64,000 nucleotides of DNA. Origin: Planctomycetota bacterium. Its GTDB lineage: Bacteria > Planctomycetota > SZUA-567 > H5-PLA8. Made by a program: the position numbers and the translations under genes. The DNA is taken from positions 62,001 through 126,000 of the forward strand of contig JACQFI010000033.1 in assembly GCA_016200135.1 (NCBI GenBank), written 5' to 3'. This document shows, one piece after another, positions 61,741-64,000 of this stretch (positions within the stretch are counted from its first letter, which is position 1; the number at the start of each line of letters is the position of its first letter). The notes beneath the pieces are model-generated. The model worked only from the letters and a program-made list of their open reading frames with translations, ran no database searches and had not been told where the DNA came from.

Positions 61741-62910
61741 ATGCCCAACGCAGAAGCCTTCGAAGCGCCCAACTTCACCGAAGAGCAGGGACTGGTCCGC
61801 GAGACCGCGCATAAGTTCGCACGCAGCGAACTGATGCCGCTCGCCCCCGAGATCGACGCCAAGGAGCGCATCCCCCGCCCCATCTGGTCGCGGCTGGGCG
61901 AACTGCAACTCTTGGGCGCGCCCTTTCCTGAAGAATACGGCGGGATGGGCCTGAACACGCTCTGCGCCGTCACCATCGTCGAGGAACTCGCTCAGGCCTG
62001 CGCAAGCACCGCGCTCTCGGTGGCGGCTCACATGAGCCTGGCCACGGCGCCGATCGCACGCTTCGGCAACGAGGCGCAGAAGAAGAAGTGGCTCCCGGAC
62101 CTCTGCACGGGCAAGAAGCTCGGCGCTTTTGCCCTCACGGAACCCGGCTCCGGCAGCGACGCCGCGGGCCTGGCGACGAAAGCCGTACGCAAGGGCGACA
62201 AGTACATCCTGAACGGCTCGAAGATCTTCATCACCAATGCGCACATCGCGGATGTCTTCGTCGCGGCCGTCACCACCACGCCGGGCACGGGGCCGAAGGG
62301 CATCAGCGCGATCGTCGTGGAGAAGAACACGCCGGGGTTCCAGATCGGGGCCGGCGATAAGAAGCTCGGCATGCGCGGCAGCGACTGGGGCGAGTTGGTC
62401 TTTAAAGACGCCGAAGTGCCCGCGGAAAACCTCCTCGGCACGGAAAACGACGGCTGGAAGATCTTCGTGGATACGCTAACCGGCGGCCGCATCGGCATTG
62501 GCGCGCTCTCTGTGGGTCTGTCCGTCGCCGCCTTCGAGGCCGCCGTGGCGTATGCCGCCGAACGGCGCCAGTTCAACAAGCCGATCGCCAGCTTCCAGGC
62601 GGTAGGCAGCATGATCTCCGACATGAGCGTCGGCATCGAGGCGGGCCGGCTGCTGGTCTACCGCACCGCGCAGCTCCGCGATTCCGGCGCGCCGTACGCG
62701 CGCATGGCGAGCATCACGAAACTTTTCTGTTCCGAACAATGCAACCGCATCTGCACTGACGCGATTCAAGTATTGGGCGGTTACGGGTACACGAAAGATT
62801 TTCCTGTCGAGCGCTACTTCCGCGACGCGAAGTTGCTGGAGATCGGCGAGGGCACGAGCCAGATCCAGCGGCTCGTGATTGCGCGGGAGATCTTTGGGAA
62901 ACTCGAATAG
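61741..62910 (+). CDS. Acyl-CoA dehydrogenase
   Basis: 389 residues. The signatures [15 protein letters not shown] (flavin contact) and [36 protein letters not shown] are complete; the catalytic base is the Glu in GEGTSQ, the position used by short- and medium-chain enzymes. FAD-dependent alpha,beta-dehydrogenation of acyl-CoA feeds electrons to electron-transfer flavoprotein. Chain length is not predictable. ATG 61741 matches family starts; an upstream in-frame start would add basic residues without support. No beta-oxidation genes are adjacent. Confidence 0.95.
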   Translation: MPNAEAFEAPNFTEEQGLVRETAHKFARSELMPLAPEIDAKERIPRPIWSRLGELQLLGAPFPEEYGGMGLNTLCAVTIVEELAQACASTALSVAAHMSLATAPIARFGNEAQKKKWLPDLCTGKKLGAFALTEPGSGSDAAGLATKAVRKGDKYILNGSKIFITNAHIADVFVAAVTTTPGTGPKGISAIVVEKNTPGFQIGAGDKKLGMRGSDWGELVFKDAEVPAENLLGTENDGWKIFVDTLTGGRIGIGALSVGLSVAAFEAAVAYAAERRQFNKPIASFQAVGSMISDMSVGIEAGRLLVYRTAQLRDSGAPYARMASITKLFCSEQCNRICTDAIQVLGGYGYTKDFPVERYFRDAKLLEIGEGTSQIQRLVIAREIFGKLE

Positions 62911-62930
62911 CGCGAAGAACGGTGTGAAGC

Positions 62931-63854
62931 TTACCGCTGGACCCAGCGGCCTACGGCCTTCATGTTGCGGTCGCTCTGCTGCGTGAGCGGGTTGCGCGCG
63001 AGATCCAGCAGGAACTCATCCGCCGACTTGTGGCGCGCCTCCGGATTCTTCTCCAGCGCCTGCATGATCATCTTCTGGGTAAAGATCGAGATATCCGTGT
63101 TGATGTCCGAGACGGGCGTCGGCCGGAGCGTCATGTCGCACTGCTTCTCGAGGACGCCTTGGTCGCTATCGGCCGGGAACGGCGTCTGGCCGGTGGCGGC
63201 CTCGTAAAGCGTACAGCCGAGCGCGTAGATGTCGGAGCCGGCGGACGGCTTCTTGGAGCGGATCAGTTCCTGCGCCATGTAGCTCGGGCTGCCTTCCAGC
63301 GCGCGGCCGAAGAAACTGAACTTCAGGTTCGAGACCGTTTCCGCAAAGCCGAGATCGATCAGTTTGATCGTGCCCTTGCCGTCCAGCATCACGTTATCGG
63401 GCTTGATGTCCTTGTGGTAAAAGCCGGCCTGGTGCATGTGGCGAACCGCGCGGCCAATCGCGCTCGCGATCTGGACGACCTCCACGTTGGTCATGCTCTT
63501 GTACTCGCGAATCAGTTCGCGCAGTGTCTGGCCGGGAATGTACTCAAAAATGATGTAGGGCCGCTCACCGATCTTGCCGACTTTCAGAGCTTCCACAAGA
63601 TACGGACAGTGGCGCAGTCGCATACCGAGGGCACCTTCATTTAGCATTCGCTTCTGTTCGGTCTTATTGTTCAGGTGCCGGGAATGAAGAAGTTTTACGG
63701 CAACCTTGCGCTTGGTGTCGATATCCGTGCCTTCGTAGATTTCCGCACAACCGCCTTCGGCGATTTTTCGACTAATCACGCAATCCGGGATTTGAATCAT
63801 AGTTGTAAGATTCGCCGGAGTTCGGGGTTCCATTAATGCTGCGGATCGAGACAT
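62931..63854 (-). CDS. Hanks-type serine/threonine protein kinase, soluble
   Basis: 307 residues, little more than the kinase domain. Gly loop IAEGGCAEIYEG, Lys in VAVKLLH, catalytic loop HKDIKPDNVML, metal motif DLGFAE (DLG rather than DFG), and SPSYMAQE in place of APE. No membrane span, PASTA or TPR sensor is attached, unlike many planctomycete kinases. It should phosphorylate Ser/Thr on unknown targets. ATG 63854 or ATG 63833 may start it. Beyond it, 63855-64000 shows no feature. Confidence 0.93.
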   Translation of the reverse strand: MSRSAALMEPRTPANLTTMIQIPDCVISRKIAEGGCAEIYEGTDIDTKRKVAVKLLHSRHLNNKTEQKRMLNEGALGMRLRHCPYLVEALKVGKIGERPYIIFEYIPGQTLRELIREYKSMTNVEVVQIASAIGRAVRHMHQAGFYHKDIKPDNVMLDGKGTIKLIDLGFAETVSNLKFSFFGRALEGSPSYMAQELIRSKKPSAGSDIYALGCTLYEAATGQTPFPADSDQGVLEKQCDMTLRPTPVSDINTDISIFTQKMIMQALEKNPEARHKSADEFLLDLARNPLTQQSDRNMKAVGRWVQR

Positions 63855-64000
63855 ATCTTAAGGCTCCGGAAAGCCGTGGTCAATTCAGGTTCTAACAAGA
63901 AGTGCCTAGCTCCCCAAAGACATCCCAAATGCGTATGCACCTGTGGGGCTTCCTCCTAGTAGTGCCCTCGCGTCAATCAATTCAGACAACCTTCGGATTC

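Overview
The window is high-GC, gene-dense DNA from a Gram-negative-type bacterium. It holds 45 recognisable protein genes (the secretin, split by a stop, counted once) and no rRNA, tRNA, CRISPR array, insertion sequence or prophage that I can see. Several traits recall the PVC/Planctomycetota group or a neighbouring uncultured lineage: an ECF sigma factor next to a FecR-like protein, DUF1080, DUF4832, DUF4388 and PEGA domains, very large multidomain membrane proteins, and an rplC gene standing alone. I cannot fix the taxonomy from the sequence alone.

Layout. 1-4.1 kb: a truncated Gfo/Idh/MocA dehydrogenase diverging from a sigma factor / FecR-like protein / glycine-rich secreted protein set. 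4.2-4.9 kb: solitary ribosomal protein L3 gene. 5.3-12.7 kb: a five-gene peptide-type ABC importer whose receptor and both permeases carry unusually large extra segments. 12.7-15.5 kb: a sugar-nucleotide SDR lacking the catalytic Tyr, a DedA protein and a UbiA-type prenyltransferase. 15.5-22.3 kb: a type IV pilus / type II secretion assembly operon (secretin, PilM-PilN fusion, PilO-like, PilP/GspC-like). The secretin frame is interrupted by one in-frame TAG. 22.8-28.8 kb: a gluzincin-like peptidase, a DUF4832 glycosidase-like protein, a DEAD-box helicase and a small zinc-ribbon membrane protein.

28.9-37.7 kb is the most unusual block. Seven minus-strand genes encode two flavin reductases, a VOC protein, two tandem paralogues that fuse a Rieske [2Fe-2S] domain to an unrecognised ~480-residue histidine-bearing helical domain, a PIG-L deacetylase and a nitroreductase. 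A SufR-like regulator with three conserved Cys is divergent from them, and a PhyH dioxygenase follows. This could be an undescribed Fe-S/flavin redox pathway under Fe-S-responsive control; that function is inference.

37.9-45.2 kb: MmcQ/YjbR, a transglutaminase-like protein behind a strong promoter, a DUF1854/ABC-exporter pair of the kind associated with cyanophycin loci, and a DUF1080 membrane protein. 45.4-56 kb: a DUF4388-TPR-PEGA-PQQ giant, PrkA, an MFS/spermidine-synthase-like/TPR fusion, and proB. 56-64 kb: an alpha/beta hydrolase, a polyamine pair (ornithine/lysine-type decarboxylase and homospermidine synthase) enclosing a VapBC-like operon with a third zinc-binding gene, an acyl-CoA dehydrogenase and a Hanks-type kinase.
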